Part shown: positions 9,353 through 19,198 of the stretch, piece by piece
Numbering within the stretch: position 1 is the first letter of the stretch
Layout: each line of letters opens with the position of its first letter
Source: Pseudomonas sp. LS.1a
Lineage (GTDB): Bacteria > Pseudomonadota > Gammaproteobacteria > Pseudomonadales > Pseudomonadaceae
Length of the DNA: 64,000 nucleotides
Reading direction: 5' to 3'
Assembly: GCF_022533585.1 (NCBI RefSeq)
Contig: NZ_CP092827.1
Coordinates: 1,404,001-1,468,000 of the forward strand
Notes under the pieces: generated by a model
Databases searched by the model: none
Told to the model about the DNA's origin: nothing
What the model saw: only the letters and a program-made list of their open reading frames with translations
Program-made: the position numbers and the translations under genes

Positions 9353-10429
9353 ATGCGCGAGCGACTTTTGGCGGCGGAGAAGGTGACCGGGATCCGCTGG
9401 CAGGACGGCGTCTTGCATCTGCTCGACCAGCGCCTGCTGCCGTCAGAAGAACGCTGGCTGGCCTGCGACAATGTCGCGCAGGTGGCGGCGGCGATCCGCG
9501 ACATGGTCGTGCGCGGCGCCTCGGCCATCGGCATTGCCGCGGCCTATGGCCTGGTGCTGGCCCTGGAAGAGCGGCTGGCCGAGGGGGGTGATTGGGAAAT
9601 GGACCTGGAAGATGACTTCCTCACCCTGGCCGAAGCGCGCCCTACCGCCGCCAACCTGTTCTGGGCGCTGAACCGCATGCGCGAGCGCCTGCAGCGCCTG
9701 CGTCCGGATGAGGGCGTGCTGGCGGCGCTGGAGGCCGAAGCGGTGGCCATTCATGAAAGCGACCGCGAAGCCAACCTGACCATGGCCCAGCAGGGTGTCG
9801 AGCTGATTCGCCGTCACCAGGGCAACGCCCAGACCCTGCTCACCTACGGCAATGCCGGCGCCCTGGCCGGTGGTGGTTTCGGCACTGCGCTGGGGGTGAT
9901 CCGCGCCGGCTACCTGGAGGGCATGGTCGAGCGGGTGTATGCCGGCGAGACACGCCCCTGGCTGCATGGCTCGCGCCTGACCGCCTGGGAACTGGCCAAC
10001 GAAGGCATCCCGGTGACCCTGTGCGCCGACTCGGCGCTGGCCCACCTGATGAAGAGCAAGGGCATCACCTGGGTGGTGGTAGGCGCGGACTGCATTGCCG
10101 CCAACGGCGACGTTGCCAGCAAGATCGGCACCTACCAGCTGGCAGTCAGCGCCATGCACCATGGCGTGCGTTTCATGGTGGTGGCGCCGAGCACCAGCAT
10201 CGACCTGAACCTGGCCACGGGTGAGGACATCCCGCTGGAAGAGCGCGCTGCCGACGAGTTGCTAGACATTGGCGGCACCCGCGTGGCGCCGGATGTCGAG
10301 GTATTCAACCCGTTATTCGACGTGACCCCGGCCGACCTGATCGACGTGATCGTGACCGAGCGCGGCATCGTCGAGCGGCCGGATACCGCCAAGCTGGCGC
10401 AACTGATATGCCGCAAGCGGTTGCACTGA
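9353..10429 (+). CDS. mtnA: Methylthioribose-1-phosphate isomerase MtnA
   Basis: The predicted protein has 358 residues. The frame is open from 9242, but the start at ATG 9353 ([16 protein letters not shown]) is chosen. It gives the usual family length, has a purine-rich GGGGAGAGG just upstream, and leaves room for the divergent ubiG promoter. MtnA isomerises 5-methylthioribose 1-phosphate to the ribulose form in the methionine salvage pathway. Family motifs seen are [21 protein letters not shown], the E of [11 protein letters not shown], and [10 protein letters not shown], which holds the catalytic Asp/Cys region. No other salvage gene is adjacent. Confidence 0.95.
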   Translation: MRERLLAAEKVTGIRWQDGVLHLLDQRLLPSEERWLACDNVAQVAAAIRDMVVRGASAIGIAAAYGLVLALEERLAEGGDWEMDLEDDFLTLAEARPTAANLFWALNRMRERLQRLRPDEGVLAALEAEAVAIHESDREANLTMAQQGVELIRRHQGNAQTLLTYGNAGALAGGGFGTALGVIRAGYLEGMVERVYAGETRPWLHGSRLTAWELANEGIPVTLCADSALAHLMKSKGITWVVVGADCIAANGDVASKIGTYQLAVSAMHHGVRFMVVAPSTSIDLNLATGEDIPLEERAADELLDIGGTRVAPDVEVFNPLFDVTPADLIDVIVTERGIVERPDTAKLAQLICRKRLH

Positions 10430-10440
10430 TATTCGTAGTG

Positions 10441-10550
10441 CCTGTGCCGGCCTCTTCGCGGGTAAACCCGCTCCCACAGGTGTGCCGTCTCCCTCAGGCC
10501 TTGTGATAACCCTGTGGGAGCGGGTTCACCCGCGAAGAGGCCGGCACAGG
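10441..10550. repeat. REP pair (REPIN) in the mtnA-gyrA gap
   Basis: Two long inverted copies (cctgtgccggcctcttcgcg with ggtaaacccgctcccacagg, then the reverse complement) are separated by about 30 bp. The outer arms gccggcctcttc are included, so the pair could form one long cruciform. It takes up the first third of the 366-bp gap between mtnA and gyrA; the rest of that gap shows no gene and should contain the gyrA promoter and leader. Confidence 0.88.
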
Positions 10551-10795
10551 TTATGGAAGATCAATATCCAAAGCCGCTTGAGGCCACCTGCCACATCTCC
10601 CCACCGCCCCTGCCTTTGTGATAACATCCGGCAGTTTCCAAGACCGCCCACCACAGCGGCCTTCATTGCGCAGATCCATGGCACAACTCATTGATTTGTC
10701 GTAAGTCGTCGCACCCTTATGCGCTGCGGCGGCGAGCTTCGTTCGGCCCTTGATGGAGCTGCGAAGTTTCACCAGAAAAAGGAATCAGGCTTCTC

Positions 10796-13561
10796 ATGGG
10801 CGAACTGGCCAAAGAAATCCTCCCGGTCAATATCGAAGACGAACTGAGACAGTCCTACCTCGACTACGCGATGAGCGTGATTGTCGGGCGAGCGCTGCCC
10901 GATGCGCGTGACGGCTTGAAGCCCGTGCATCGCCGCGTTCTCTATGCGATGAGCGAACTGGGCAACGACTGGAACAAGCCGTACAAGAAATCCGCCCGTG
11001 TGGTCGGTGACGTGATCGGTAAGTACCACCCGCATGGCGACACCGCGGTCTACGACACCATCGTGCGTATGGCCCAGCCGTTCTCGCTGCGCTACCTGCT
11101 GGTCGATGGCCAGGGCAACTTCGGTTCGGTGGACGGCGACAACGCCGCAGCCATGCGATACACCGAAGTGCGCATGGCTAAGCTGGCCCACGAGCTGCTG
11201 GCCGACCTGCACAAAGAGACCGTCGACTGGGTGCCCAACTACGACGGCACCGAGCAGATCCCGGCGGTCATGCCGACCCGTATCCCCAACCTGCTGGTCA
11301 ACGGTTCCAGCGGTATCGCCGTGGGCATGGCAACCAACATCCCGCCGCACAACCTCGGCGAGGTCATCGATGGCTGCCTGGCACTCATCGACAACCCCGA
11401 AGTCACCATCGATGAGCTGATGCAGCACATCCCTGGTCCGGACTTCCCGACTGCCGGCCTGATCAACGGCCGCCAGGGCATCATCGAGGCCTATCGCACA
11501 GGCCGCGGCCGCATCTACATGCGCGCCCGCTCCGAAATCGAAGACATCGACAAGGTCGGCGGCCGCCAGCAGATCGTGGTCACCGAGCTGCCGTACCAGC
11601 TGAACAAGGCACGCCTGATCGAGAAGATCGCCGAGCTGGTCAAAGAGAAGAAGATCGAAGGCATCACCGAGCTGCGCGACGAGTCCGACAAGGACGGCAT
11701 GCGCATCGTCATCGAGCTGCGTCGCGGCGAGGTGCCGGAGGTGGTGCTCAACAACCTGTATTCGCAGACCCAGCTGCAGAGCGTGTTCGGCATCAACGTC
11801 GTCGCCCTGGTCGACGGTCGTCCGCGCCTGCTCAACCTCAAGGACCTGCTCGAGGCGTTCGTCCGTCACCGCCGTGAAGTGGTGACCCGCCGTACCGTGT
11901 TCGAGCTGCGCAAGGCCCGCGAACGCGGCCACATCCTTGAAGGCCAGGCGGTCGCACTGTCCAACATCGACCCGGTCATCGCCCTGATCAAGGCCTCGCC
12001 GACCCCGTCCGAAGCCAAGGAGGCCCTGGTCTCCACCGCCTGGGAATCCAGTGCCGTGCAGGTCATGGTCGAGCGCGCCGGCGCCGATTCCTGCCGCCCT
12101 GAGGACCTGCCGGAGCAGTACGGCCTGCGTGAAGGCAAGTACTACCTGTCGCCGGAACAGGCACAAGCCATTCTCGACCTGCGCCTGCACCGCCTGACCG
12201 GTCTTGAGCACGAGAAGCTGCTGGCCGAGTACCAGGAAATCCTCGAGCAGATCGGTGAGCTGATCCGCATCCTCAGTAGCGCCGAGCGCCTGATGGAAGT
12301 GATCCGCGAAGAGCTGGAAGCCATCCGCGCCGAATACGGCGATGCCCGCCGCACCGAAATTCTCGATGCGCGTCACGACCTCAACTACGGCGACATGATC
12401 CCGGAAGAAGAGCGCGTGGTGACCATTTCCCACGGCGGCTACGCCAAGACCCAGCCGCTGTCCGCCTACCAGGCCCAGCGCCGTGGCGGCAAAGGCAAGT
12501 CGGCTACCGGGGTGAAGGACGAGGACTACGTCGAGCACCTGCTGGTTGCCAACAGCCACGCCACCCTGCTGCTGTTCTCCAGCAAGGGCAAGGTTTACTG
12601 GCTGAAGACCTACGACATCCCTGAAGCGTCCCGCGCCGCCCGCGGCCGCCCACTGGTCAACCTGTTGCCGCTGGAGGAAGGTGAGCGCATCACTGCCATG
12701 CTGCAGATCGACCTCGAGGCCCTGCAGCAGAATGCTGGCGCCGATGAAGAGCTGGAGGACGCGGAAGACACCGTGCTCGAAGGTGAAGTGGTCGAGGCCG
12801 AGGAAGTGGACGAGGAAGACGGCGACACCCCTGAGTGGGTGGCCGAGCCGACCGGCGCCTACATCTTCATGGCCACCGCTTCGGGTACCGTGAAGAAGAC
12901 CCCGCTGGTGCAGTTCGCCCGTCCGCGCTCCAACGGCCTGATCGCCCTGAAGCTGAAGGAAGGTGACACCCTGATCGCTGCGGCCATCACCGACGGTGCC
13001 AAGGAAGTCATGATGTTCTCCGACGCCGGCAAGGTGATCCGCTTCGCTGAAAGCGTGGTGCGCGAGATGGGCCGTAACGCCCGTGGCGTGCGCGGCATGA
13101 AGCTGGGCAAGGGCCAGCAGATCATCTCCATGCTGATCCCGGAATCCGGCGCGCAGATCCTCACCGCCTCCGAGCGTGGCTTTGGCAAGCGCACCCCGCT
13201 ATCCAAGTTCCCGCGTCGCGGCCGTGGTGGCCAGGGCGTGATCGCCATGGGCACCAAGGGGCGCAACGGCCTGCTGATCGGCGCCATCCAGGTGCAGGAA
13301 GGCGAAGAGATCATGCTGATCTCCGACCAGGGCACGCTGGTGCGTACCCGCGTTGGCGAAGTGTCCAGCCTGGGGCGTAACACCCAGGGTGTGACCTTGA
13401 TCAAGCTGGCCACTGACGAGACACTGGTAGGCCTGGAGCGTATCCAGGAGCCGTCCGAGGAAGAGCTCGATGATGTGATCGAGACGGACGAAGAGGGCGT
13501 CGAGGCTGAAGCGCCAGACAACGAAGAAGCTGCTGGCGCCGAAGAGGCCCCGCAGGAGTAA
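10796..13561 (+). CDS. gyrA: DNA gyrase subunit A
   Basis: This 921-residue GyrA introduces negative supercoils together with GyrB. The catalytic tyrosine lies in AAMRYTE. The quinolone-resistance region reads [10 protein letters not shown], meaning Thr at the Ser83 position and Asp at 87, which is the normal susceptible form in Pseudomonas. The GyrA box motif QRRGGKGK is present at the start of the C-terminal beta-pinwheel. Two acidic stretches stand out: an insert at about residues 645-686 within the pinwheel and an acidic C-terminal tail of about 35 residues. A hairpin terminator follows the stop. Confidence 0.98.
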   Translation: MGELAKEILPVNIEDELRQSYLDYAMSVIVGRALPDARDGLKPVHRRVLYAMSELGNDWNKPYKKSARVVGDVIGKYHPHGDTAVYDTIVRMAQPFSLRYLLVDGQGNFGSVDGDNAAAMRYTEVRMAKLAHELLADLHKETVDWVPNYDGTEQIPAVMPTRIPNLLVNGSSGIAVGMATNIPPHNLGEVIDGCLALIDNPEVTIDELMQHIPGPDFPTAGLINGRQGIIEAYRTGRGRIYMRARSEIEDIDKVGGRQQIVVTELPYQLNKARLIEKIAELVKEKKIEGITELRDESDKDGMRIVIELRRGEVPEVVLNNLYSQTQLQSVFGINVVALVDGRPRLLNLKDLLEAFVRHRREVVTRRTVFELRKARERGHILEGQAVALSNIDPVIALIKASPTPSEAKEALVSTAWESSAVQVMVERAGADSCRPEDLPEQYGLREGKYYLSPEQAQAILDLRLHRLTGLEHEKLLAEYQEILEQIGELIRILSSAERLMEVIREELEAIRAEYGDARRTEILDARHDLNYGDMIPEEERVVTISHGGYAKTQPLSAYQAQRRGGKGKSATGVKDEDYVEHLLVANSHATLLLFSSKGKVYWLKTYDIPEASRAARGRPLVNLLPLEEGERITAMLQIDLEALQQNAGADEELEDAEDTVLEGEVVEAEEVDEEDGDTPEWVAEPTGAYIFMATASGTVKKTPLVQFARPRSNGLIALKLKEGDTLIAAAITDGAKEVMMFSDAGKVIRFAESVVREMGRNARGVRGMKLGKGQQIISMLIPESGAQILTASERGFGKRTPLSKFPRRGRGGQGVIAMGTKGRNGLLIGAIQVQEGEEIMLISDQGTLVRTRVGEVSSLGRNTQGVTLIKLATDETLVGLERIQEPSEEELDDVIETDEEGVEAEAPDNEEAAGAEEAPQE

Positions 13562-13578
13562 GCAAGCGTAGAACCCGA

Positions 13579-13602
13579 ACGGGGCGACCAAGGTCGCCCC
13601 GT
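13579..13602 (+). terminator. Rho-independent terminator after gyrA
   Basis: A perfect 11-bp stem, acggggcgacc paired with ggtcgccccgt, with a two-base spacer (effective loop of four) starts 18 bases after the gyrA stop and is followed by a short TTT. The weak T tract lowers certainty. Confidence 0.7.
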
Positions 13603-13647
13603 TTGACTGATTAGAGTTGGCAACGTCCTCAAGGGCGGTGCAATAGC

Positions 13648-13737
13648 CTGTGGGAGCGGGTTTACCCGCGAAGAAGACACCGCGGTGCATGGCAAGGGCT
13701 TCGCCCTTGTTCGCGGGTAAACCCGCTCCCACAGGGT
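13648..13737. repeat. REP pair (REPIN) between gyrA and serC
   Basis: Inverted copies of tgtgggagcgggtttacccg/cgaa flank a spacer of about 33 bp that contains a smaller hairpin, gcaagggcttcgcccttg. Confidence 0.87.
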
Positions 13738-13792
13738 TCCTGGCAGCATCGAAGATTGACGATTTGTTCTATTTGGCAGAGCGAGAGTGGAT

Positions 13793-14878
13793 GTGAGCAA
13801 ACGAGCCTTTAACTTCTGCGCGGGCCCTGCCGCGCTTCCTGACGCTGTTCTGCAGCGCGCCCAGGCCGAGATGCTGGATTGGCGTGGCAAGGGCTTGTCG
13901 GTGATGGAAATGAGCCATCGCAGCGACGATTACGTGGCCATCGCCGAAAAGGCCGAACAGGACCTGCGTGACCTGCTTTCCGTCCCCTCCAACTACAAGG
14001 TGCTGTTCCTGCAGGGCGGCGCCAGCCAGCAGTTCGCCGAAATCCCGCTGAACCTGCTGCCGGAAAACGGCACCGCCGACTACATCGAGACCGGCATCTG
14101 GTCGAAAAAGGCCATCGAGGAAGCGCGCCGCTTTGGCAACGTCAACGTCGCCGCCAGCGCCAAGCCCTACGACTACCTGGCCATCCCGGGCCAGAATGAG
14201 TGGAAGCTGACCAAGAACGCCGCTTACGTGCATTACGCGTCCAACGAGACCATCGGTGGCCTGCAGTTCGACTGGGTGCCGGAAACCGGTGACGTGCCGC
14301 TGGTGGTCGACATGTCCTCCGACATTCTCTCGCGCCCGATCGACGTATCGCAGTACGGCCTGATCTACGCCGGCGCGCAGAAGAACATCGGCCCGAGCGG
14401 CCTGGTAGTGGTGATCGTGCGTGAAGACCTGCTGGGCCACGCCCGCAGCTGCTGCCCGACCATGCTCGACTACAAGGTCTCGGCCGACAACGGCTCGATG
14501 TACAACACCCCGGCCACCTACTCCTGGTACCTCTCGGGCCTGGTGTTCGAGTGGCTGAAAGAGCAGGGTGGCGTCGATGCCATGGAGCAGCGCAACCGCG
14601 CCAAGAAAGACCGCCTGTACGGCTTCATCGACAGCAGCGAGTTCTACACTAACCCGATCAGCCACAACGCCCGTTCGTGGATGAACGTGCCGTTCCGCCT
14701 GGCTGACGAGCGGCTGGACAAGGCCTTCCTCGCCGGCGCCGATGCCCGTGGCCTGCTCAACCTCAAGGGCCACCGTTCGGTAGGCGGCATGCGCGCCTCG
14801 ATCTACAACGCCCTGGGCCTTGACGCAGTCGAAGCCCTGGTGGCCTACATGGCCGAATTCGAGAAGGAGCACGGCTGA
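13793..14878 (+). CDS. serC: Phosphoserine aminotransferase SerC
   Basis: The 361-residue PLP enzyme converts 3-phosphohydroxypyruvate and glutamate to phosphoserine, and also serves pyridoxine synthesis. The PLP lysine sits in YAGAQKNIGPSG. The frame is open from GTG 13787, but GTG 13793 (MSKRAFNFCAGPAALP) gives the family's usual N terminus. The stop overlaps the pheA start as TGATG, so serC, pheA and probably the following genes form one amino-acid operon, as in other pseudomonads. Confidence 0.96.
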   Translation: MSKRAFNFCAGPAALPDAVLQRAQAEMLDWRGKGLSVMEMSHRSDDYVAIAEKAEQDLRDLLSVPSNYKVLFLQGGASQQFAEIPLNLLPENGTADYIETGIWSKKAIEEARRFGNVNVAASAKPYDYLAIPGQNEWKLTKNAAYVHYASNETIGGLQFDWVPETGDVPLVVDMSSDILSRPIDVSQYGLIYAGAQKNIGPSGLVVVIVREDLLGHARSCCPTMLDYKVSADNGSMYNTPATYSWYLSGLVFEWLKEQGGVDAMEQRNRAKKDRLYGFIDSSEFYTNPISHNARSWMNVPFRLADERLDKAFLAGADARGLLNLKGHRSVGGMRASIYNALGLDAVEALVAYMAEFEKEHG

Positions 14879-15972
14879 TGTCCGAGCACGAACTGAAGGC
14901 GCTGCGCGTTCGCATCGACAGCCTCGACGAGAAGATCCTCGAGCTGATCAGCGAGCGCGCCCGTTGCGCCCAGGAAGTGGCCAAGGTCAAGACCGCCTCG
15001 CTGGCCGAGGGCGAAAAGCCGGTGTTCTACCGCCCCGAGCGTGAAGCTGCCGTGCTCAAGCGCGTTATGGAGCGCAACAAGGGCCCGTTGGACAACGAAG
15101 AGATGGCGCGGCTGTTCCGCGAAATCATGTCATCGTGCCTGGCCCTGGAAGAGCCGCTGAAAATCGCCTACCTCGGCCCTGAAGGTACCTTCACCCAGGC
15201 TGCGGCCATGAAGCACTTCGGCCACGCGGTAATCAGCCGGCCGATGGCGGCCATCGACGAAGTGTTCCGCGAAGTGGCGGCCGGTGCCGTCAACTTCGGC
15301 GTGGTGCCGGTGGAAAACTCCACCGAAGGTGCGGTCAGCCACACCCTGGACAGCTTCCTCGAGCACGACATGGTGATTTGCGGCGAGGTCGAACTGCGCA
15401 TCCACCACCACCTGCTGGTGGGCGAGAACACCAAGACCGACAGCATCACCCGCATCTACTCCCATGCCCAGTCGCTGGCCCAGTGCCGCAAGTGGCTGGA
15501 TGCGCACTACCCGAACGTGGAACGCGTGGCTGTGTCGAGCAATGCCGAGGCAGCCAAGCGGGTCAAGGGCGAGTGGAACTCGGCGGCGATCGCCGGCGAT
15601 ATGGCGGCCAACCTGTATGGTTTGACGCGCCTGGCCGAGAAGATCGAAGACCGCCCGGACAACTCCACGCGCTTCCTGATGATCGGCAGCCAGGAAGTGC
15701 CGCCGACCGGCGACGACAAAACCTCGATCATCGTTTCGATGAGCAACAAGCCGGGTGCCTTGCACGAGCTGCTGGTGCCGTTCCACCAGAACGGCATCGA
15801 CCTGACCCGCATCGAGACCCGCCCGTCGCGCAGCGGCAAGTGGACCTACGTGTTCTTCATCGATTTCGTCGGCCACCACCGCGACCCGCTGATCAAGGCG
15901 GTGCTCGAGCAGATCAGCCAGGAGGCTGTGGCGCTGAAGGTGCTGGGTTCGTATCCGAAGGCGGTGCTTTGA
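14878..15972 (+). CDS. pheA: P-protein: chorismate mutase / prephenate dehydratase
   Basis: The predicted protein has 364 residues. An AroQ-type chorismate mutase occupies residues 1 to about 90 (LRVRIDSLDEKILELISERA). A prephenate dehydratase domain from about 95 has the NSTRFLMIG catalytic TRF motif. A C-terminal ACT domain has GALHELL and the ETRPS motif that binds phenylalanine for feedback inhibition. It makes phenylpyruvate from chorismate. Translation is coupled to serC by the TGATG overlap. Confidence 0.97.
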   Translation: MSEHELKALRVRIDSLDEKILELISERARCAQEVAKVKTASLAEGEKPVFYRPEREAAVLKRVMERNKGPLDNEEMARLFREIMSSCLALEEPLKIAYLGPEGTFTQAAAMKHFGHAVISRPMAAIDEVFREVAAGAVNFGVVPVENSTEGAVSHTLDSFLEHDMVICGEVELRIHHHLLVGENTKTDSITRIYSHAQSLAQCRKWLDAHYPNVERVAVSSNAEAAKRVKGEWNSAAIAGDMAANLYGLTRLAEKIEDRPDNSTRFLMIGSQEVPPTGDDKTSIIVSMSNKPGALHELLVPFHQNGIDLTRIETRPSRSGKWTYVFFIDFVGHHRDPLIKAVLEQISQEAVALKVLGSYPKAVL

Positions 15973-15983
15973 TTTGAGATGGT

Positions 15984-16094
15984 TGGGGCCGCTTCGCGCC
16001 CCATCGCGACACAAGGCCGCTCCTACAGGTATTGTGCAGACCTCGAAACTGTACTGGCCCCTGTAGGAGCGGCCTTGTGTCGCGATGGGCTGCA
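15984..16094. repeat. Inverted pair of a second REP type
   Basis: Two head-to-head copies of a palindrome different from the main REP: one reads gccccatcgcgacacaaggc plus cgctcctaca, the other tgtaggagcggccttgtgtc plus gcgatgggc. They fill most of the pheA to tyrA-aroA gap. Confidence 0.8.
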
Positions 16095-16150
16095 AGACGG
16101 CCCCAATGGCCCTCACAGGCTGTCTAGATTTCTGAACAGGGTTCGCACCA

Positions 16151-18391
16151 GTGGTAAAAGCAGTAACAACCAAACCCGCGCCAATCATCAACCGCCTGGT
16201 CGTGGTCGGCCTCGGCCTGATCGGTGGCTCGTTCGCCAAGGGCCTGCGTGAAAGCGGCCTGTGCCGCGAAGTGGTCGGTGTCGACCTGGACGCCCCCTCG
16301 CGCAAGCAGGCCGTGGCTTTGGGCGTGGTCGATCGCTGCGAAGAAGACCTTGCCGCCGCCTGCGTCGGTGCCGATGTCATCCAGTTGGCCGTGCCGATCC
16401 TGGCCATGGAGAAGGTCCTGGCCCGCCTGGCCGCGCTCGACCTTGGCGATGCCGTCATCACCGACGTCGGCAGCGCCAAGGGCAACGTCGTGCGTGAGGC
16501 GCGGGCCGTCTTTGGAGAGCGCCTGCCGCGCTTCGTCCCCGGCCACCCCATCGCCGGCTCCGAGCAGAGCGGGGTAGAGGCCTCCAATGCCGCCCTGTTC
16601 CGCCGGCACAAGGTCATTCTCACGCCGCTGGCCGAAACCGACCCGACCGCCCTGGCCCTGGTCGATCGCCTGTGGCGCGCGCTGGACGCCGATGTGGAGC
16701 ACATGTCGGTCGAGCGCCACGACGAAGTGCTGGCTGCCACCAGTCACCTGCCGCACCTGCTGGCCTTCGGCCTGGTGGATTCACTGGCCAAGCGCAATGA
16801 AAACCTCGAGATCTTCCGGTACGCTGCGGGGGGCTTCCGCGATTTCACGAGAATCGCCGGCAGCGACCCGACCATGTGGCACGACATCTTCCTCGCCAAC
16901 CGCGACGCTGTCCTGCGCACGCTTGATACATATCGCAGTGATCTCGACGCTTTGCGCGACGCGATCGCTGAAGGGGACGGGCACCAGTTGCTGGGTGTAT
17001 TCACCCGCGCACGCGTTGCCCGCGAGCATTTCAGTAAAATCCTGGCCCGACGGGCCTATGTGGACGCTATGAACGCCAACGATCTGATTTTCCTGGCCCA
17101 ACCGGGTGGCCGCCTGTCCGGGCGAATCCGCGTACCGGGCGACAAGTCGATTTCCCACCGCTCGATCATGCTCGGCTCGCTGGCCGAAGGTACCACCGAG
17201 GTCGAGGGCTTCCTCGAAGGTGAGGACGCGCTGGCGACCCTGCAGGCATTCCGTGACATGGGTGTGGTCATCGAAGGGCCCAACCATGGTCGCGTGACCA
17301 TTCACGGCGTTGGCCTGCACGGCCTCAAGCCGCCACCCGGGCCGCTGTACGTGGGCAACTCGGGTACCTCGATGCGTCTGCTGTCGGGCCTGCTGGCCGG
17401 CCAGCCGTTCGACGTGACCATGACCGGCGACGCTTCGCTGTCCAAGCGCCCGATGAACCGTGTGGCCAACCCGCTGCGCGAAATGGGTGCCGTGGTCGAG
17501 ACCGGCCCGGACGGCCGCCCGCCGCTGACCATCCGTGGTGGCCACAAGCTCAAGGCGCTGACCTACACGCTGCCGATGGCCAGTGCCCAGGTCAAATCCT
17601 GCCTGCTGCTGGCCGGCCTGTACGCCGAAGGCAAAACCACCGTCACCGAGCCTGCACCCACCCGTGACCACACCGAGCGCATGCTGCGCGGCTTCGGCTA
17701 CAGCGTCGAGAGTAACGGCCCGGTAGCCTCGCTGCAGTCCGGCGGCAAGCTCACTGCCACCCGTATCGAAGTGCCGGCCGACATTTCCTCGGCAGCGTTC
17801 TTCCTGGTGGCAGCGTCCATTGCCGAAGGCTCCGAGCTGGTGCTGGAACACGTTGGCATCAACCCGACCCGCACCGGCGTGATCGACATCCTGCGCCTGA
17901 TGGGCGGCGACATCACCCTGGAAAACCAGCGTGAAGTCGGCGGCGAGCCAGTGGCCGACCTGCGTGTGCGCGGTGCCAAGCTGAAAGGTATCGATATCCC
18001 TGAAGAGCTGGTGCCACTGGCCATCGACGAATTCCCGGTGCTGTTCGTTGCCGCTGCCTGCGCCGAGGGGCGTACCGTGCTGCGTGGTGCCGAAGAACTG
18101 CGGGTGAAGGAATCCGACCGCATCCAGGTCATGGCCGACGGCCTGATCACCCTGGGCATCAAGTGCGAGCCGACCCCGGACGGCATCATCATCGACGGCG
18201 GCCAGCTCGGCGGCGGCGAAGTGCATGGCCACGGTGACCACCGTATCGCCATGGCCTTCAGCGTTGCCTCGCTGCGCGCCAGCGCGCCGATCCGCATCCA
18301 TGACTGCGCCAACGTCGCCACCTCGTTCCCCAACTTCCTGGCACTGTGCGCCGAAGTGGGCATCCGCGTGGCGGAAGAGGGCAAGTCGTGA
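16151..18391 (+). CDS. tyrA-aroA: Fused cyclohexadienyl dehydrogenase / EPSP synthase (TyrA-AroA)
   Basis: This is a 746-residue bifunctional protein. Residues 1 to about 300 form the NAD-dependent prephenate/arogenate dehydrogenase, with GLGLIGGS and [12 protein letters not shown]. The second domain starts near Met307 (base 17069) and is 5-enolpyruvylshikimate-3-phosphate synthase with [21 protein letters not shown] and RVKESDR-type motifs. The fusion joins the tyrosine branch enzyme to the sixth step of the shared shikimate pathway and is known from other pseudomonads. The start is GTG 16151. The cmk start overlaps the stop as GTGA, so the two are coupled. Confidence 0.97.
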   Translation: MVKAVTTKPAPIINRLVVVGLGLIGGSFAKGLRESGLCREVVGVDLDAPSRKQAVALGVVDRCEEDLAAACVGADVIQLAVPILAMEKVLARLAALDLGDAVITDVGSAKGNVVREARAVFGERLPRFVPGHPIAGSEQSGVEASNAALFRRHKVILTPLAETDPTALALVDRLWRALDADVEHMSVERHDEVLAATSHLPHLLAFGLVDSLAKRNENLEIFRYAAGGFRDFTRIAGSDPTMWHDIFLANRDAVLRTLDTYRSDLDALRDAIAEGDGHQLLGVFTRARVAREHFSKILARRAYVDAMNANDLIFLAQPGGRLSGRIRVPGDKSISHRSIMLGSLAEGTTEVEGFLEGEDALATLQAFRDMGVVIEGPNHGRVTIHGVGLHGLKPPPGPLYVGNSGTSMRLLSGLLAGQPFDVTMTGDASLSKRPMNRVANPLREMGAVVETGPDGRPPLTIRGGHKLKALTYTLPMASAQVKSCLLLAGLYAEGKTTVTEPAPTRDHTERMLRGFGYSVESNGPVASLQSGGKLTATRIEVPADISSAAFFLVAASIAEGSELVLEHVGINPTRTGVIDILRLMGGDITLENQREVGGEPVADLRVRGAKLKGIDIPEELVPLAIDEFPVLFVAAACAEGRTVLRGAEELRVKESDRIQVMADGLITLGIKCEPTPDGIIIDGGQLGGGEVHGHGDHRIAMAFSVASLRASAPIRIHDCANVATSFPNFLALCAEVGIRVAEEGKS

Positions 18392-19074
18392 GTGCCCTGG
18401 CGCCGGTCATCACCATCGACGGGCCAAGCGGCTCGGGCAAGGGCACGGTCGCCGGGCTGCTGGCTCGCGAGCTGGGCTGGAAGCTGCTGGACTCCGGCGC
18501 GCTGTACCGGTTGCTGGCGTTCAACGCCAGCAACCACGGTGTCGACCTGACCAACGAAGAGTTGCTGACCAAGCTTGCCGCCCATCTGGATGTGCAGTTC
18601 ATCGCCGCCGAGCCCGGTAAGCTGCAACAAATCATCCTTGAGGGTGAGGACGTCAGCAACGTCATCCGCACCGAAACCGTCGGCGCCGGTGCGTCGATGG
18701 TTGCCTCGCTGCCGGCCGTGCGGGATGCACTGCTGGTGCGTCAGCGCGAATTCCGCGAGGCTCCGGGCCTGATCGCCGACGGCCGCGACATGGGCACCGT
18801 GGTGTTCCCGGACGCGCCGTTGAAAGTCTTCCTCACCGCCAGCGCGGAGGAGCGCGCGCGTCGCCGCTACCTGCAGTTGAAGGACAAGGGTGAAGATGTT
18901 AGTCTGTCGAGTCTGCTGGATGAGATTCGTGCGCGTGATGAGCGCGACACCCAACGTGCAGTGGCCCCGCTGAAGCCAGCGGCTGACGCCATTCAGTTGG
19001 ACTCTACCGAGTTGTCCATCGAGCAGGTGTTGCAACGTATCAGGAGCGAGATCGCGCTGCGCGACCTTCTCTGA
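18388..19074 (+). CDS. cmk: Cytidylate kinase
   Basis: The GTG start at 18388 overlaps the tyrA-aroA stop and gives 228 residues. The frame is open further upstream, but that reading lies inside aroA. The P-loop is [11 protein letters not shown], followed by the CMP-binding DSGALYR and [14 protein letters not shown]. It phosphorylates CMP and dCMP. It is followed by the rpsA leader, the same cmk-rpsA order as in many gammaproteobacteria. Confidence 0.96.
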   Translation: MSALAPVITIDGPSGSGKGTVAGLLARELGWKLLDSGALYRLLAFNASNHGVDLTNEELLTKLAAHLDVQFIAAEPGKLQQIILEGEDVSNVIRTETVGAGASMVASLPAVRDALLVRQREFREAPGLIADGRDMGTVVFPDAPLKVFLTASAEERARRRYLQLKDKGEDVSLSSLLDEIRARDERDTQRAVAPLKPAADAIQLDSTELSIEQVLQRIRSEIALRDLL

Positions 19075-19139
19075 TAGCCAGGAGAGCAGGCAGGGGCACC
19101 AGTCAACGTCCTGCCGGCTTTCCTTTACTTAAAACAAAC

Positions 19140-19180
19140 CCACATTGTCTGGAATGTGGCGATGGGCGTCTGTTTCGCCC
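19140..19180 (+). promoter_or_regulatory. Two hairpins in the rpsA leader (candidate S1 autoregulatory site)
   Basis: A 7-bp stem, ccacatt/aatgtgg (19140-19146 with 19153-19159), and a 5-bp stem, gggcg/cgccc (19164-19168 with 19176-19180), lie just upstream of the rpsA start. In E. coli, S1 represses its own translation through a hairpin-rich leader. The similarity here is positional only. Confidence 0.4.
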
Positions 19181-19198
19181 GAATCTACAGGAATTAAA

